From Cytophagales bacterium (lineage in GTDB: Bacteria; Bacteroidota; Bacteroidia; Cytophagales; Cyclobacteriaceae): a stretch of 64,000 bases of DNA. The number at the start of each line of letters is the position of its first letter. Position 1 is the first letter of the stretch. Under the pieces are notes generated by a model. The model did not search any database. It saw only the letters and a list, made by a program, of their open reading frames with translations, and had not been told where the DNA came from. Below are positions 9,633 through 17,728 of this stretch, in pieces. The stretch lies in assembly GCA_017303795.1 (NCBI GenBank), contig JAFLBR010000008.1, forward strand, positions 124,001-188,000, given 5' to 3'. Made by a program: the position numbers and the translations under genes.

Positions 9633-10595
9633 ATGGCGCAGATTTTTTCTAACGATGTTGAAGCAGCCGATGCCCTGAAGCAAGCTTATGCTAACCTGAA
9701 AAAGGAAATTGCGAAAGTGGTAGTGGGTCAGGATGATGTGGTGCGGCTGGTACTTACCGGAATTTTCTGCCAGGGTCATTCATTATTAGTGGGCGTGCCG
9801 GGCTTAGCTAAAACATTGTTGGTACAAACTATTGCTACCTCGCTTGATCTTGATTTTAAACGCATTCAGTTTACACCCGATTTAATGCCATCGGATATTG
9901 TGGGTGCTGAAACGATGGATAAGGAACGCAACTTTCAATTTGTGAAGGGCCCTATTTTCGCCAACATTATTCTGGCCGATGAGATAAACCGGACTCCGCC
10001 TAAAACGCAGGCAGCTTTACTGGAATCGATGCAGGAGTATGCGATTACCATTGCCGGTAAACAATACGAATTACCACGCCCATTTTTTGTACTGGCAACG
10101 CAAAACCCGATTGAACAGGAAGGAACCTATCCGTTACCGGAAGCACAGCTCGATCGTTTTATGTTCAACATCTGGTTAGACTACCCATCGTATCAACAAG
10201 AAGTTGAGATCGTAAAAAGCACCACAGCCGATGATGTGAAGAAAGTAACCAAAGTGCTTACCGCAGAAGAAATAGTAACCTTTCAACATTTGGTACGCAG
10301 AGTGCCAGTGGCAGATAATGTGGTAGAATATGCGGTTAAACTTTCGCAAGCCACAAGGCCCGCAGCAGGCAATAAAATAGCTAACGATTATTTAGAGTGG
10401 GGTGCAGGCCCGCGTGCCTCGCAATACCTGGTACTGGGTGCGAAGTGCAATGCGCTGATTAATGGAAAGTACTCACCCGATATTGAAGATGTGCAAGCTG
10501 TTGCAAGGCCAGTGTTGCGCCATCGCATTGTGCGCAACTTTAAAGCTGAGGCCGAAGGAATGAGTGTAGATAGCCTGATTGAGAAATTACTCTGA
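9633..10595 (+). CDS. MoxR-family AAA+ ATPase
   Basis: A 320-residue cytoplasmic AAA+ protein. Walker A is GVPGLAKT at residues 54-61, and Walker B is ILADEINRTPPKTQAALLE. A sensor and arginine-finger region reads ATQNPIEQEGTYPLPEAQLDRF. MoxR proteins act as chaperones that mature metal-dependent or von Willebrand-domain proteins. The usual DUF58 and VWA partner genes are not next to it: the next gene is convergent and begins one base after its stop. It follows the parvulin chain at 69 bases with a partial -7 box (TATCTTTC), so it may have its own promoter. Confidence 0.93.
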   Translation: MAQIFSNDVEAADALKQAYANLKKEIAKVVVGQDDVVRLVLTGIFCQGHSLLVGVPGLAKTLLVQTIATSLDLDFKRIQFTPDLMPSDIVGAETMDKERNFQFVKGPIFANIILADEINRTPPKTQAALLESMQEYAITIAGKQYELPRPFFVLATQNPIEQEGTYPLPEAQLDRFMFNIWLDYPSYQQEVEIVKSTTADDVKKVTKVLTAEEIVTFQHLVRRVPVADNVVEYAVKLSQATRPAAGNKIANDYLEWGAGPRASQYLVLGAKCNALINGKYSPDIEDVQAVARPVLRHRIVRNFKAEAEGMSVDSLIEKLL

Positions 10596-10596
10596 G

Positions 10597-11277
10597 TTAA
10601 GAGGCAACCTCCAGTTTAAATCCAACTCCGTGATAGTTCACAATCTGTACGCGCGGATCGTCTTTTAAGTACTTGCGCAGTTTGGAAATAAACACATCCA
10701 TAGAGCGGCCTAGAAAATAATCATCGTTACCCCAAACTGCATTTAGAATTTCTTCACGCTTTAATACGCGATCTTTGTTTTTGCAGAGCAGTTTTAATAC
10801 TTCAGCTTCTTTTTGTGTGAGCGATTTTTCGCCACTGTTATGCAGCAGCGTAAAGTTGGTACAGTCAAACTGAAAATCGCCTAAGGTAAAATTTTGAACT
10901 TGTTGTTGAGGTACACTTCTGCGCAAAAAAACCTCAATGCGCAGGCATAACTCTTCCATGCTAAAAGGTTTTACAATGTAATCGTCACCACCTTGTTTAA
11001 AACCTTCAATCTTATCTTCCTGCATGGATTTGGCCGTAACAAAAAGAATAGGCACTTGCTGGTTGTGGCTGCGGATTTCTTTGGCCAACGTAAAGCCGTC
11101 TTTCTTAGGCATCATTACATCCAGAATGCACAAATCGTAATGCGATTGATTAAACTGGTTGAAGCCGTCTTCGCCATTGGTACACAACGTAACTGCGTAA
11201 CCCTTTTGCTCCAGGTTGTCTTTAATTACAAAACCCAGGTTAGGATCGTCTTCAGTTAAAAGGATTTTTGCCTGCAT
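10597..11277 (-). CDS. OmpR-family response regulator
   Basis: 226 residues from the ATG at 11277, which gives the expected N-terminus MQAKILLTEDD. The receiver domain has its phosphoacceptor at Asp53 (CILDVMMP) and a KPF motif near 101-103. The C-terminal winged helix is of OmpR/PhoB type (LTQKEAEVLKLL, DVFISKLRKYL). It starts 8 bases after the histidine kinase gene and is therefore its cognate partner. It most likely acts as a transcription factor; target genes are unknown. Its stop codon lies one base from the stop of the convergent moxR gene. Confidence 0.95.
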   Translation of the reverse strand: MQAKILLTEDDPNLGFVIKDNLEQKGYAVTLCTNGEDGFNQFNQSHYDLCILDVMMPKKDGFTLAKEIRSHNQQVPILFVTAKSMQEDKIEGFKQGGDDYIVKPFSMEELCLRIEVFLRRSVPQQQVQNFTLGDFQFDCTNFTLLHNSGEKSLTQKEAEVLKLLCKNKDRVLKREEILNAVWGNDDYFLGRSMDVFISKLRKYLKDDPRVQIVNYHGVGFKLEVAS

Positions 11278-11285
11278 AAGTATTT

Positions 11286-12539
11286 CTAAACAAGAGGTAA
11301 TACGATAGAAAAGCAACTTCCGTTGCCTGGTTCGCTGCTCACCGTAATTTTTCCTTTATGCCCCTCTACAATCAATTTTACATAGCTAAGCCCCAGACCA
11401 AACCCCTTTACATCGTGTAGGTTGCCAGTTGGCACGCGGTAAAACCGGAAGAAAATTTTACGCTGATCTTCTGGCTTAATACCAATACCATTATCCTGAA
11501 CTTCGATCTGAATGCTGCCATTTACATTTTGGCTACGCACATTAATTTCAGGTGCGTTTGTATTGTATTTGATGGCGTTATCCAACAGGTTAAAAAACAC
11601 ATTGGTAAGATGAAGTTTATCAGCAGCTAGTTGCGAACGCGTAGCTTGCAAATCGAGCGTGATAGTTGCTTTAGAATTTATAGCGTTGATTTTAACGGTA
11701 TCCTGAATCAACTCGTGTACATCAACCGTTTCTTTCTTCAGGCCAATGTCTTCTTTTTCCAAACGGGCCATTTGCAGTACCCGCTCAACTTGTTGCTTTA
11801 AGCGTTGATTTTCGTTTTCGATTATGGTAGCATAATTGAGCAAGCGCTCAGGGGCTTTTATAATGTTAGGATCTTTTAATACGGCTGTTGAAATAGCAAT
11901 GGTTGACAATGGAGTTTTAAACTCGTGCGTCATGTTGTTGATAAAGTCTTTCTGAATTTCAGACAAGCGTCTTTGCTTCAGAATCACCAACAGCGTGTAA
12001 ACAAAAAAGAAAATCACTACGAGTAAAACTGCGGACGAAAATCCCCAGATACCCATCTGGCTGATCAGGTTTGCTTCTACCAAAGGAAAGCGTACCCCGA
12101 AATAATATCCATCGTTTTGCCAGGTAGGCAATTCAGAAAAACTGGCTGGTAAAACTTTTTTAGGCGAAACGTAAGTACCACCGGCCATGCATTTGCTGGC
12201 GCAATCATAAACACCGTATTCGAAATCGGCAGTTACATGTCGTTTTTCAAATTCAGTAACTAATAAAAACTCCAGCAGGTTATTATCGATTGGGCCATTC
12301 ACCAACACTGTAAAATAATTGGTTGAAATCTGGTTTACGAGTGTGTTTGCAGGCGATGGGGTTTGGTTGATCTCCAGAATTTTGTTGCCCACATTACTTA
12401 AGGCTGCAGTTACATCCTGATTAAATTGATTTTTTCGCAGATCGAAGGCTTTGCGTACCCAATAGATTTGAGTAGCCGTAATGCCCACAATGCTAACAGC
12501 GGCTAAAATAATAACAATCCGAAGGGTAAGTCTGCTCAC
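11286..12539 (-). CDS. Membrane sensor histidine kinase
   Basis: 417 residues. Transmembrane segments at about 7-27 and 164-186 bracket a periplasmic sensor region of about 135 residues with two cysteines (DCASKC) that has no known domain name. The dimerisation box THEFKTPLST carries the phosphorylated His205. The ATPase domain has the N-box (NLLDNAIKYN), the G1 box (VQDNGIGI) and the G2 box (GFGLGLSYV). The start is a GTG, since an in-frame stop lies just upstream and the first membrane segment begins at once. It is followed by its response regulator after 8 bases. The signal is unknown. Confidence 0.94.
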   Translation of the reverse strand: MSRLTLRIVIILAAVSIVGITATQIYWVRKAFDLRKNQFNQDVTAALSNVGNKILEINQTPSPANTLVNQISTNYFTVLVNGPIDNNLLEFLLVTEFEKRHVTADFEYGVYDCASKCMAGGTYVSPKKVLPASFSELPTWQNDGYYFGVRFPLVEANLISQMGIWGFSSAVLLVVIFFFVYTLLVILKQRRLSEIQKDFINNMTHEFKTPLSTIAISTAVLKDPNIIKAPERLLNYATIIENENQRLKQQVERVLQMARLEKEDIGLKKETVDVHELIQDTVKINAINSKATITLDLQATRSQLAADKLHLTNVFFNLLDNAIKYNTNAPEINVRSQNVNGSIQIEVQDNGIGIKPEDQRKIFFRFYRVPTGNLHDVKGFGLGLSYVKLIVEGHKGKITVSSEPGNGSCFSIVLPLV

Positions 12540-12691
12540 TTTACAAAGTTAGGCAGTATTTAACAGCCGGTTGGGCTTTAACAAGTCCTTAACACTATTT
12601 AGGTACCCGTTAACACGGGGCCTGCTTTTTGTGTCCGAAGTTTGTATCGTTTACAGAAACCCAGTAAGTTTAACCTAAAATTGAATAGAAT

Positions 12692-13123
12692 ATGAAAAAT
12701 TGGATGTTCATGGCGGCTCTTGTGTTCTGTGCGGCAGCAGTATATGCGCAGCAGGTTCCACAGCCAACCACCTTAAACAAGAATGAAGTTAAAACCGATG
12801 TTGCTGTTTTTGGCTGGGACAATACCACCCACGATTTTGGCAAGATAAAGCAAGGCACTCCGGTTACACACGAGTTTAAATTTACCAACACGGGCAAAGT
12901 GCCTTTGGTAATTACCAATGTGCAAGCTTCGTGCGGCTGCACTACACCAGCCTGGACAAAAGAACCAGTTATGCCCGGAGGCCAGGGTTTTATTAAAGCA
13001 ACTTACAATGCTGCCTCGGCTGGGGCTTTTAATAAAACGGTAACGGTAACGGCTAATATTGAAACCGGATTTATTCAACTTACTATTAAAGGCGAAGTAC
13101 AACCTACGGAAGTGGGTAAGTAA
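12692..13123 (+). CDS. DUF1573 secreted Ig-like protein
   Basis: A 143-residue exported protein with a signal peptide ending AVYAQQ. One DUF1573 domain follows (about 45-140), recognised by HDFGKIKQG, HEFKFTNTG and the conserved SCGCTTP motif. DUF1573 domains are abundant in Bacteroidota and have an ASPM/SPD-2/hydin-like immunoglobulin fold; their biochemical role is not established. It is transcribed away from the kinase gene, and a bidirectional terminator lies between it and the convergent plug-motif gene. Confidence 0.9.
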   Translation: MKNWMFMAALVFCAAAVYAQQVPQPTTLNKNEVKTDVAVFGWDNTTHDFGKIKQGTPVTHEFKFTNTGKVPLVITNVQASCGCTTPAWTKEPVMPGGQGFIKATYNAASAGAFNKTVTVTANIETGFIQLTIKGEVQPTEVGK

Positions 13124-13145
13124 ATTCTACTAAGAAATAGAAAGT

Positions 13146-13174
13146 AAAAAGTCAGGTGAAGGCCTGACTTTTTT
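13146..13174. terminator. Bidirectional rho-independent terminator
   Basis: Arms AAAAAGTCAGG (13146-13156) and CCTGACTTTTT (13163-13173) pair perfectly across a 6-base loop. A-run and T-run on both sides let it serve the DUF1573 gene and the convergent gene at 13183-13620. Confidence 0.9.
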
Positions 13175-13182
13175 GTTTACTC

Positions 13183-13620
13183 TTATTTGTGCTTTTGTTT
13201 CGAGGTAATCTTCACCACACCGGCACTTCCTTCGTCACCAAAGGGTTGCAACTTTGCAGGGTCTTTAATTACTTCTATCGATTGAATACTAGTTGGGTCT
13301 ATAGAAGCCAGATCATCAATCCGTTTCCCATCCAATAAAAAAAGTGGCTTGTTAGCAGTGTTGGTTTTTGTGGTTACCAGAATTACACCACTTTTACCTT
13401 CTTCGCCATACAGGTCAATGGCTTCCTGTCCTCTTAAAACTTTTATCTCTTTAATCTTTACAGGATCTAACTTCTGCAAAGCGTTAGTCGAATCGGAACG
13501 CAGATACTTTATTCCATCTATTACAATTAAAGGGTTTTCTTTTTTCTCTTCTTTTGTTGGCTCTTGCGCAAAGCAGCAGGTGCCAACAAATACCAATACA
13601 AGCGTTACCAGAGTTTTCAT
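13183..13620 (-). CDS. Small secreted protein with two TonB-plug-like motifs
   Basis: 145 residues with a signal peptide (about 1-18, CCFAQ) and no beta-barrel. Two tandem copies of the plug motif seen in TonB-dependent receptors are present. The first, about 32-85, has IVIDGIKYL and then VLRGQEAIDLYG and GVILVTTK. The second, about 91-141, has LFLLDGKRI and then VIKDPAKLQPFG and GVVKITSK. In SusC-like receptors this motif precedes the barrel. Here it stands alone, as in the orphan or peptidase-fused plug proteins of this phylum. Function is unknown. It is convergent with the DUF1573 gene. Confidence 0.8.
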   Translation of the reverse strand: MKTLVTLVLVFVGTCCFAQEPTKEEKKENPLIVIDGIKYLRSDSTNALQKLDPVKIKEIKVLRGQEAIDLYGEEGKSGVILVTTKTNTANKPLFLLDGKRIDDLASIDPTSIQSIEVIKDPAKLQPFGDEGSAGVVKITSKQKHK

Positions 13621-13650
13621 ACTGTTGTGATTTTAATTAAAGATAAATAA

Positions 13651-14442
13651 TTAATCGGTATGGTACGTATCAATAATATGCTGGCTGATTACACGGTAAA
13701 TTTCAGTTACCAGCTCATCTTCATTCAGAAATTGTAAATGACTATCCAGAATTTCAAGATCGCCTCGTTTGGCAGGACCGGTTTGCGAATATTTAGGTCC
13801 GATGGTCAATCCTTTTTGAAGTGTTTCGGTAATGAGCGGTTTGAGTAAATTATAATCGAGCGAATTTTGTTGCATAATTTGTTGCGCCAGCGTAAGCATG
13901 TGGTTGGTAAAGTTAGCGGCAAACACAGCAGCAACATGTAAAGCCTTGCGTTCTTCCGATGTTATTTTGCGAACCTGTTTACTCAACCCTTTCGCAAGAG
14001 CCAAAACAACGGTTGCGGCTTCATCGGTTAGCGTTTCTACAAAAAGCGGAATGGTTGAGAAGTCAACTTTACGGTCTTTACTAAACGTTTGCAGTGGATA
14101 CAAAACCCCTACATGCGGAGTGGCTGCATATTGTAATTCGGTAATGGAGATGCTTCCCGAAGTGTGAATCAAAACAGCATCATCGGGTAAAATAATTTCA
14201 CGTGCTATTTGTGCAATAGCCTCATCGCGCACAGCCAGAATAAAAATAGAGGAAGTGCTGGTAGAAAAATCCAGCGTTGCTTTTACTTCGGCCTGATAAA
14301 GGCGTTCGGTAAGGGCTTCGGCATGCCGCGGGTTAGGACTGTAAACTTCCTTTACCACAAAGCCCGCATTATCTAATGCCGGAGCCAGATGCCAGGCCAG
14401 ATTGCCCGAACCAATAACCGATAAAAAAACCTGAGCTGCCAT
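13651..14442 (-). CDS. Rossmann-like / DUF2520 oxidoreductase
   Basis: A 263-residue protein with an N-terminal NAD(P)-binding fold (VIGSGNLAWHLA, about 8-19), like that of pyrroline-5-carboxylate reductases and F420-type oxidoreductases. A C-terminal helical DUF2520 domain carries KALHVAAVFAANFTNHM at about 165-181. The substrate is not known, although the fold predicts a dinucleotide-dependent reductase or dehydrogenase. It is divergent from the CoA-transferase gene, and the 30-base gap to the plug-motif gene would permit cotranscription. Confidence 0.87.
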   Translation of the reverse strand: MAAQVFLSVIGSGNLAWHLAPALDNAGFVVKEVYSPNPRHAEALTERLYQAEVKATLDFSTSTSSIFILAVRDEAIAQIAREIILPDDAVLIHTSGSISITELQYAATPHVGVLYPLQTFSKDRKVDFSTIPLFVETLTDEAATVVLALAKGLSKQVRKITSEERKALHVAAVFAANFTNHMLTLAQQIMQQNSLDYNLLKPLITETLQKGLTIGPKYSQTGPAKRGDLEILDSHLQFLNEDELVTEIYRVISQHIIDTYHTD

Positions 14443-14606
14443 TAAACTATGATTGTGTACTTAAAAAACCAATAGAACTAAAAATTTCAATTGTTTCAAT
14501 TTCTTTGACAGGTGACACTATAAAAATAGTTAATAACACATGATATAAATCAGTTCAGGATGTAAAATCGCATACTACCTTTCGGTCACTAAAAAGTCAA
14601 CAGGTT

Positions 14607-15902
14607 ATGAACATTCCTTATATCCCTGCAGCAGAAGCTGTAAAACTTATTCAATCGGGTGACCGCGTATTTATCCACGGAAGTGCCGCAACACCACAAG
14701 TACTGTTAAAGGCTCTTGCCGAAAACTCAGAACATCTGCGGCAGGTGGAGTTAACTGCTGTGAGCACATTGGGCCAATTGGATATTGCCAACCCCGAGTT
14801 TAAAGATCGGTTTTACTTCAACTCTTTATTTGTTTCAGAAAACATTCGCGCCTGTGTAAATGGCGATAATGGCGAATACATTCCGATTTTTTTAAGTGAG
14901 ATTTCGCGATTATTTGAAAAGGGAATCTTAGGAATAGATGTGGCTATGATTCATATTTCGCCACCCGATAAACATGGGTTTTGTTCGCTGGGCACTTCTG
15001 TGGATGTAGCTAAATCGGCTGTTAAACATGCCAAGAAAATTATTGCACAGGTAAATCCTAACATGCCCCGCACGCATGGCGATGGATTTATTCACATCAG
15101 TAAACTGGACGCAATGGTAGAAGCGCACGATACGCTGCCGCAGATTAATTATGGCGCGCGCATTTCAGAGTCTGATCGCATTATCGGGCAGAAGGTGGCC
15201 GAGTTGGTGGAAGATCGCAGTACGTTACAAATGGGTATTGGGGCCATACCCGATGCCGTGTTGCAATCGCTGGGTCATTGCAAAGATCTGGGTGTGCATA
15301 CTGAAATGTTTTCGGATGGTGTGATTGATCTGGTGAAGCAAGGAGTAATTACAAATGCCTACAAGAAGAAACATCGGGGTAAGGTTGTTTCCGCTTTCGC
15401 GATTGGTACTGATAAGCTGTATCATTTTATTGATGATAATCCCGGCTTTGGTTTTCTGGAAGCGGATTATGTAAATGATACGCGCGTAATTCGGGCTAAT
15501 CCAAAAGTAGTTGCGATTAATAGCGCGATTGAAATTGATTTAACGGGCCAAGTGTGTGCCGATTCGATTGGTACGTATCAATACTCAGGCGTAGGCGGAC
15601 AAATGGATTTTATTCGTGGGGCTTCGTTATCAGAAGGTGGTAAACCGATTATTACGTTAGCATCGGCTACCAAAAAAGGCGAATCGAAAATTGTTCCGTT
15701 TTTAAAACCCGGTGCCGGTGTGGTTTCTACACGCGCACATGTGCATTATGTGGTTACCGAATATGGTATTGCTAATCTGTATGGAAAAAATTTGCATCAA
15801 CGCGCTTTGGCGTTAATGAACATTGCACACCCCAACAATCGCGAAATGTTAGAAAAGGAAATTATTAAAAGATTTGGAAGCCGGCAGTTTGCGGTGAGTT
15901 GA
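14607..15902 (+). CDS. Acetyl-CoA hydrolase/transferase family protein
   Basis: 431 residues, the usual length of 4-hydroxybutyrate or butyrate:acetate CoA-transferases. The HISPPDKHGFCSLG and MGIGAIPDAVL segments are family hallmarks. INSAIEIDLTGQV supplies the catalytic glutamate that forms the glutamyl-CoA intermediate, and the C-terminal VVTEYGIANLYGK is also conserved. It moves CoA between carboxylates in the cytoplasm. The exact acids cannot be decided: acetate with butyrate, 4-hydroxybutyrate or succinate are all possible. No fermentation genes are next to it. Confidence 0.9.
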   Translation: MNIPYIPAAEAVKLIQSGDRVFIHGSAATPQVLLKALAENSEHLRQVELTAVSTLGQLDIANPEFKDRFYFNSLFVSENIRACVNGDNGEYIPIFLSEISRLFEKGILGIDVAMIHISPPDKHGFCSLGTSVDVAKSAVKHAKKIIAQVNPNMPRTHGDGFIHISKLDAMVEAHDTLPQINYGARISESDRIIGQKVAELVEDRSTLQMGIGAIPDAVLQSLGHCKDLGVHTEMFSDGVIDLVKQGVITNAYKKKHRGKVVSAFAIGTDKLYHFIDDNPGFGFLEADYVNDTRVIRANPKVVAINSAIEIDLTGQVCADSIGTYQYSGVGGQMDFIRGASLSEGGKPIITLASATKKGESKIVPFLKPGAGVVSTRAHVHYVVTEYGIANLYGKNLHQRALALMNIAHPNNREMLEKEIIKRFGSRQFAVS

Positions 15903-15916
15903 TTTAAAACAGTCAG

Positions 15917-16078
15917 CTATTTGCTCAATAACTTTTTGAACTCTTCGGATTTTTTTTTGAAGTATTCAATTTCTTGTTCTGGAGTCATATTTTTTATTTT
16001 TTCTGACACCCGTTCACGCTGTTCACGCATAAACTTTACAGAATCAAATTTTTTTTCAGTTTTAGTTGTCGTTTTCAT
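15917..16078 (-). CDS. 53-residue charged protein, putative antitoxin of the PIN protein
   Basis: A small open frame starting at the ATG at 16078 inside the 3' end of the PIN-domain gene (17-base overlap) and ending at 15917. It encodes 53 residues rich in Lys and Glu, with a predicted helical body (FMREQRERVSEKIKNM and EQEIEYFKKKSEEFKKLL). The overlap with the PIN gene and its charge are typical of the small partners found next to PIN toxins, so I infer an antitoxin. No DNA-binding motif is evident, and it could bind only the toxin. Confidence 0.65.
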   Translation of the reverse strand: MKTTTKTEKKFDSVKFMREQRERVSEKIKNMTPEQEIEYFKKKSEEFKKLLSK

Positions 16079-16529
16079 ATTCCATTAACTCTTTGGGTGA
16101 CCGAATTTCTAATGTATGATGCCCTTCTCTCAAATTAATTGAATTGTAGCCTCTGATTCTTCTAAGGTTCACAATGTGCCGAAAGTTCCAACTCACCAAA
16201 ACATCAACCTTATTTAAGGTTGCCAGAGCAATGTGTCGGCAATCAGCCCGACTGGTTTCCCCAACCACTTTTTCCTTTAAGTATAACTCTGCTAATTCAA
16301 TTGCGGGAGTGTTTAAAGAAACAAACTCAAGTTGATCAGTAGGAAGTGATTTAAAAAACTCCTTGATAGGATCAGGTGCGTTTAAAAGTTCTTCTTCTAA
16401 CAAGGACGATATGATTAGATAAATCTCTTTTCGGAATACCTTATCAAAGAACATCTTGGTGAAGATATCAAATTCGGGGTCATAAATTCCACCGACTACA
16501 GATGTATCAATATAGACACGCTGCCTCAT
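16062..16529 (-). CDS. PIN-domain ribonuclease (VapC-like toxin)
   Basis: A 155-residue PIN-domain protein. The first acidic residue is Asp8 in YIDTSVVGG. Further acidic candidates lie in SSLLEEELLNAPD (about 41-53) and in the TSRADCRHIALAT segment. LVSWNFRHIVNL is the conserved PIN strand and loop. PIN toxins cleave tRNA, rRNA or mRNA using Mg2+. The gene precedes its small partner, reversing the antitoxin-first order usual for VapBC. The target RNA is unknown. Confidence 0.82.
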   Translation of the reverse strand: MRQRVYIDTSVVGGIYDPEFDIFTKMFFDKVFRKEIYLIISSLLEEELLNAPDPIKEFFKSLPTDQLEFVSLNTPAIELAELYLKEKVVGETSRADCRHIALATLNKVDVLVSWNFRHIVNLRRIRGYNSINLREGHHTLEIRSPKELMEYENDN

Positions 16530-16572
16530 GTCTAAAGTTAAGACTTTTTAACGATTGATACGGTATTAAAGA

Positions 16573-17718
16573 TCAACTTGTAACAGCCACCTTATAAATC
16601 TCACCCACCTTATTCACCACAAAATCAATCTCATCGCTTGTATTGTATTTGCTGAATGAAAAACGCACCGCACCTCGTTTTGAGTTGGGGTAAATAGCGC
16701 CCAACACATGCGAGCCTGTACTGGCACCACTGGAACAAGCACTGCCACCCGATGCTGAAATACCTTGCAGATCGAGATTAAAAAGTAACATTTCGTTCTC
16801 TTCGTTTTCCGGAAGGCTAACGTTCAGCACGGTGTATAAACTTTTATCCAGATCAGCAGAGCTTCCATGAAAACTTACTCCCGGTACAGCCGCCTGAAGT
16901 TTCGCAATCATTTGTTTTTTTATTGCAATGATGTGGGCTTCATGGGCATCCATTTCGCGATAGCAGATTTCAAGTGCTTTCGCTAAACCAATAATACCAT
17001 ATACATTTTCGGTGCCACCGCGCATGTTACGTTCCTGCGCACCCCCGTGTATCAATTGTTTTATCTTTTTGTCTTTGTTAATGTACATAAAGCCCACGCC
17101 TTTCGGGCCGTGAAACTTATGTGCCGCAGCTGTAAGGCCGTGTACTTTCAGCTTCTTCATGTCGTGGCGGTAGTGCCCCATGGTCTGCACCGTGTCAGAA
17201 TGAAAGTATGCTCCGTATTGTTCGCACAAATTGCCAACTGTTTCCAAACTTAATAAGTTACCAATTTCATTATTGGCATGCATTAGCGATACCAACGCAT
17301 TGGGATAGGTTTTCAATAACTCTTCCAGATGTTGTAAATCTACATTGCCGTGTGCATCTAACTTTACAAAATGCAACTCGATGGCTTTTTGTTTTTCTAA
17401 CGTTTCAAGCGTGTGGGTTACTGCGTGGTGTTCGATGGGCGTAGAGATAGCGTGCTTGATTCCATACGTTTCAACCGCACAGCGGATAATCGCATTATCG
17501 GCTTCGGTACCACCCGAAGTAAAAATGATTTCGCCTGGAGTGCAGTTCAGCAACTCGGCAATTTTTTTTCTTGCTGATTCGATAGCAGCCCGAACCTTAC
17601 GCCCGTGTGCATGAGTGGAGGAGGGATTTCCAAAATCTTCCAGCATGAAGGGCTTCATAGCCTCAAATACCTCCGGGTCAAGTGGAGTGGTGGCAGCATT
17701 GTCTAAATAAACTCGCAT
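16573..17718 (-). CDS. Cysteine desulfurase (NifS/IscS class)
   Basis: Takes sulfur from cysteine as a persulfide for Fe-S clusters and thiolated tRNA. The protein has 381 residues and is PLP-dependent. The Schiff-base lysine is in AAHKFHGPKGVGF, and the catalytic cysteine is Cys328 in SGGSACSSGAS. N-terminal YLDNAATTPLDPEV is the family start. It lies 10 bases after the phosphoglucosamine mutase gene, so the two are likely cotranscribed, but no iscU or sufE lies next to it. Whether it feeds Fe-S assembly or tRNA thiolation is not decided by context. Confidence 0.93.
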   Translation of the reverse strand: MRVYLDNAATTPLDPEVFEAMKPFMLEDFGNPSSTHAHGRKVRAAIESARKKIAELLNCTPGEIIFTSGGTEADNAIIRCAVETYGIKHAISTPIEHHAVTHTLETLEKQKAIELHFVKLDAHGNVDLQHLEELLKTYPNALVSLMHANNEIGNLLSLETVGNLCEQYGAYFHSDTVQTMGHYRHDMKKLKVHGLTAAAHKFHGPKGVGFMYINKDKKIKQLIHGGAQERNMRGGTENVYGIIGLAKALEICYREMDAHEAHIIAIKKQMIAKLQAAVPGVSFHGSSADLDKSLYTVLNVSLPENEENEMLLFNLDLQGISASGGSACSSGASTGSHVLGAIYPNSKRGAVRFSFSKYNTSDEIDFVVNKVGEIYKVAVTS

Positions 17719-17728
17719 AGCGGCAAAA

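Noticed and set aside
12544-12551. TAACTTTG on the minus strand near the histidine kinase start
   Set aside because: It lies only a few bases before the GTG start, leaving almost no leader, and lacks a -33 element.
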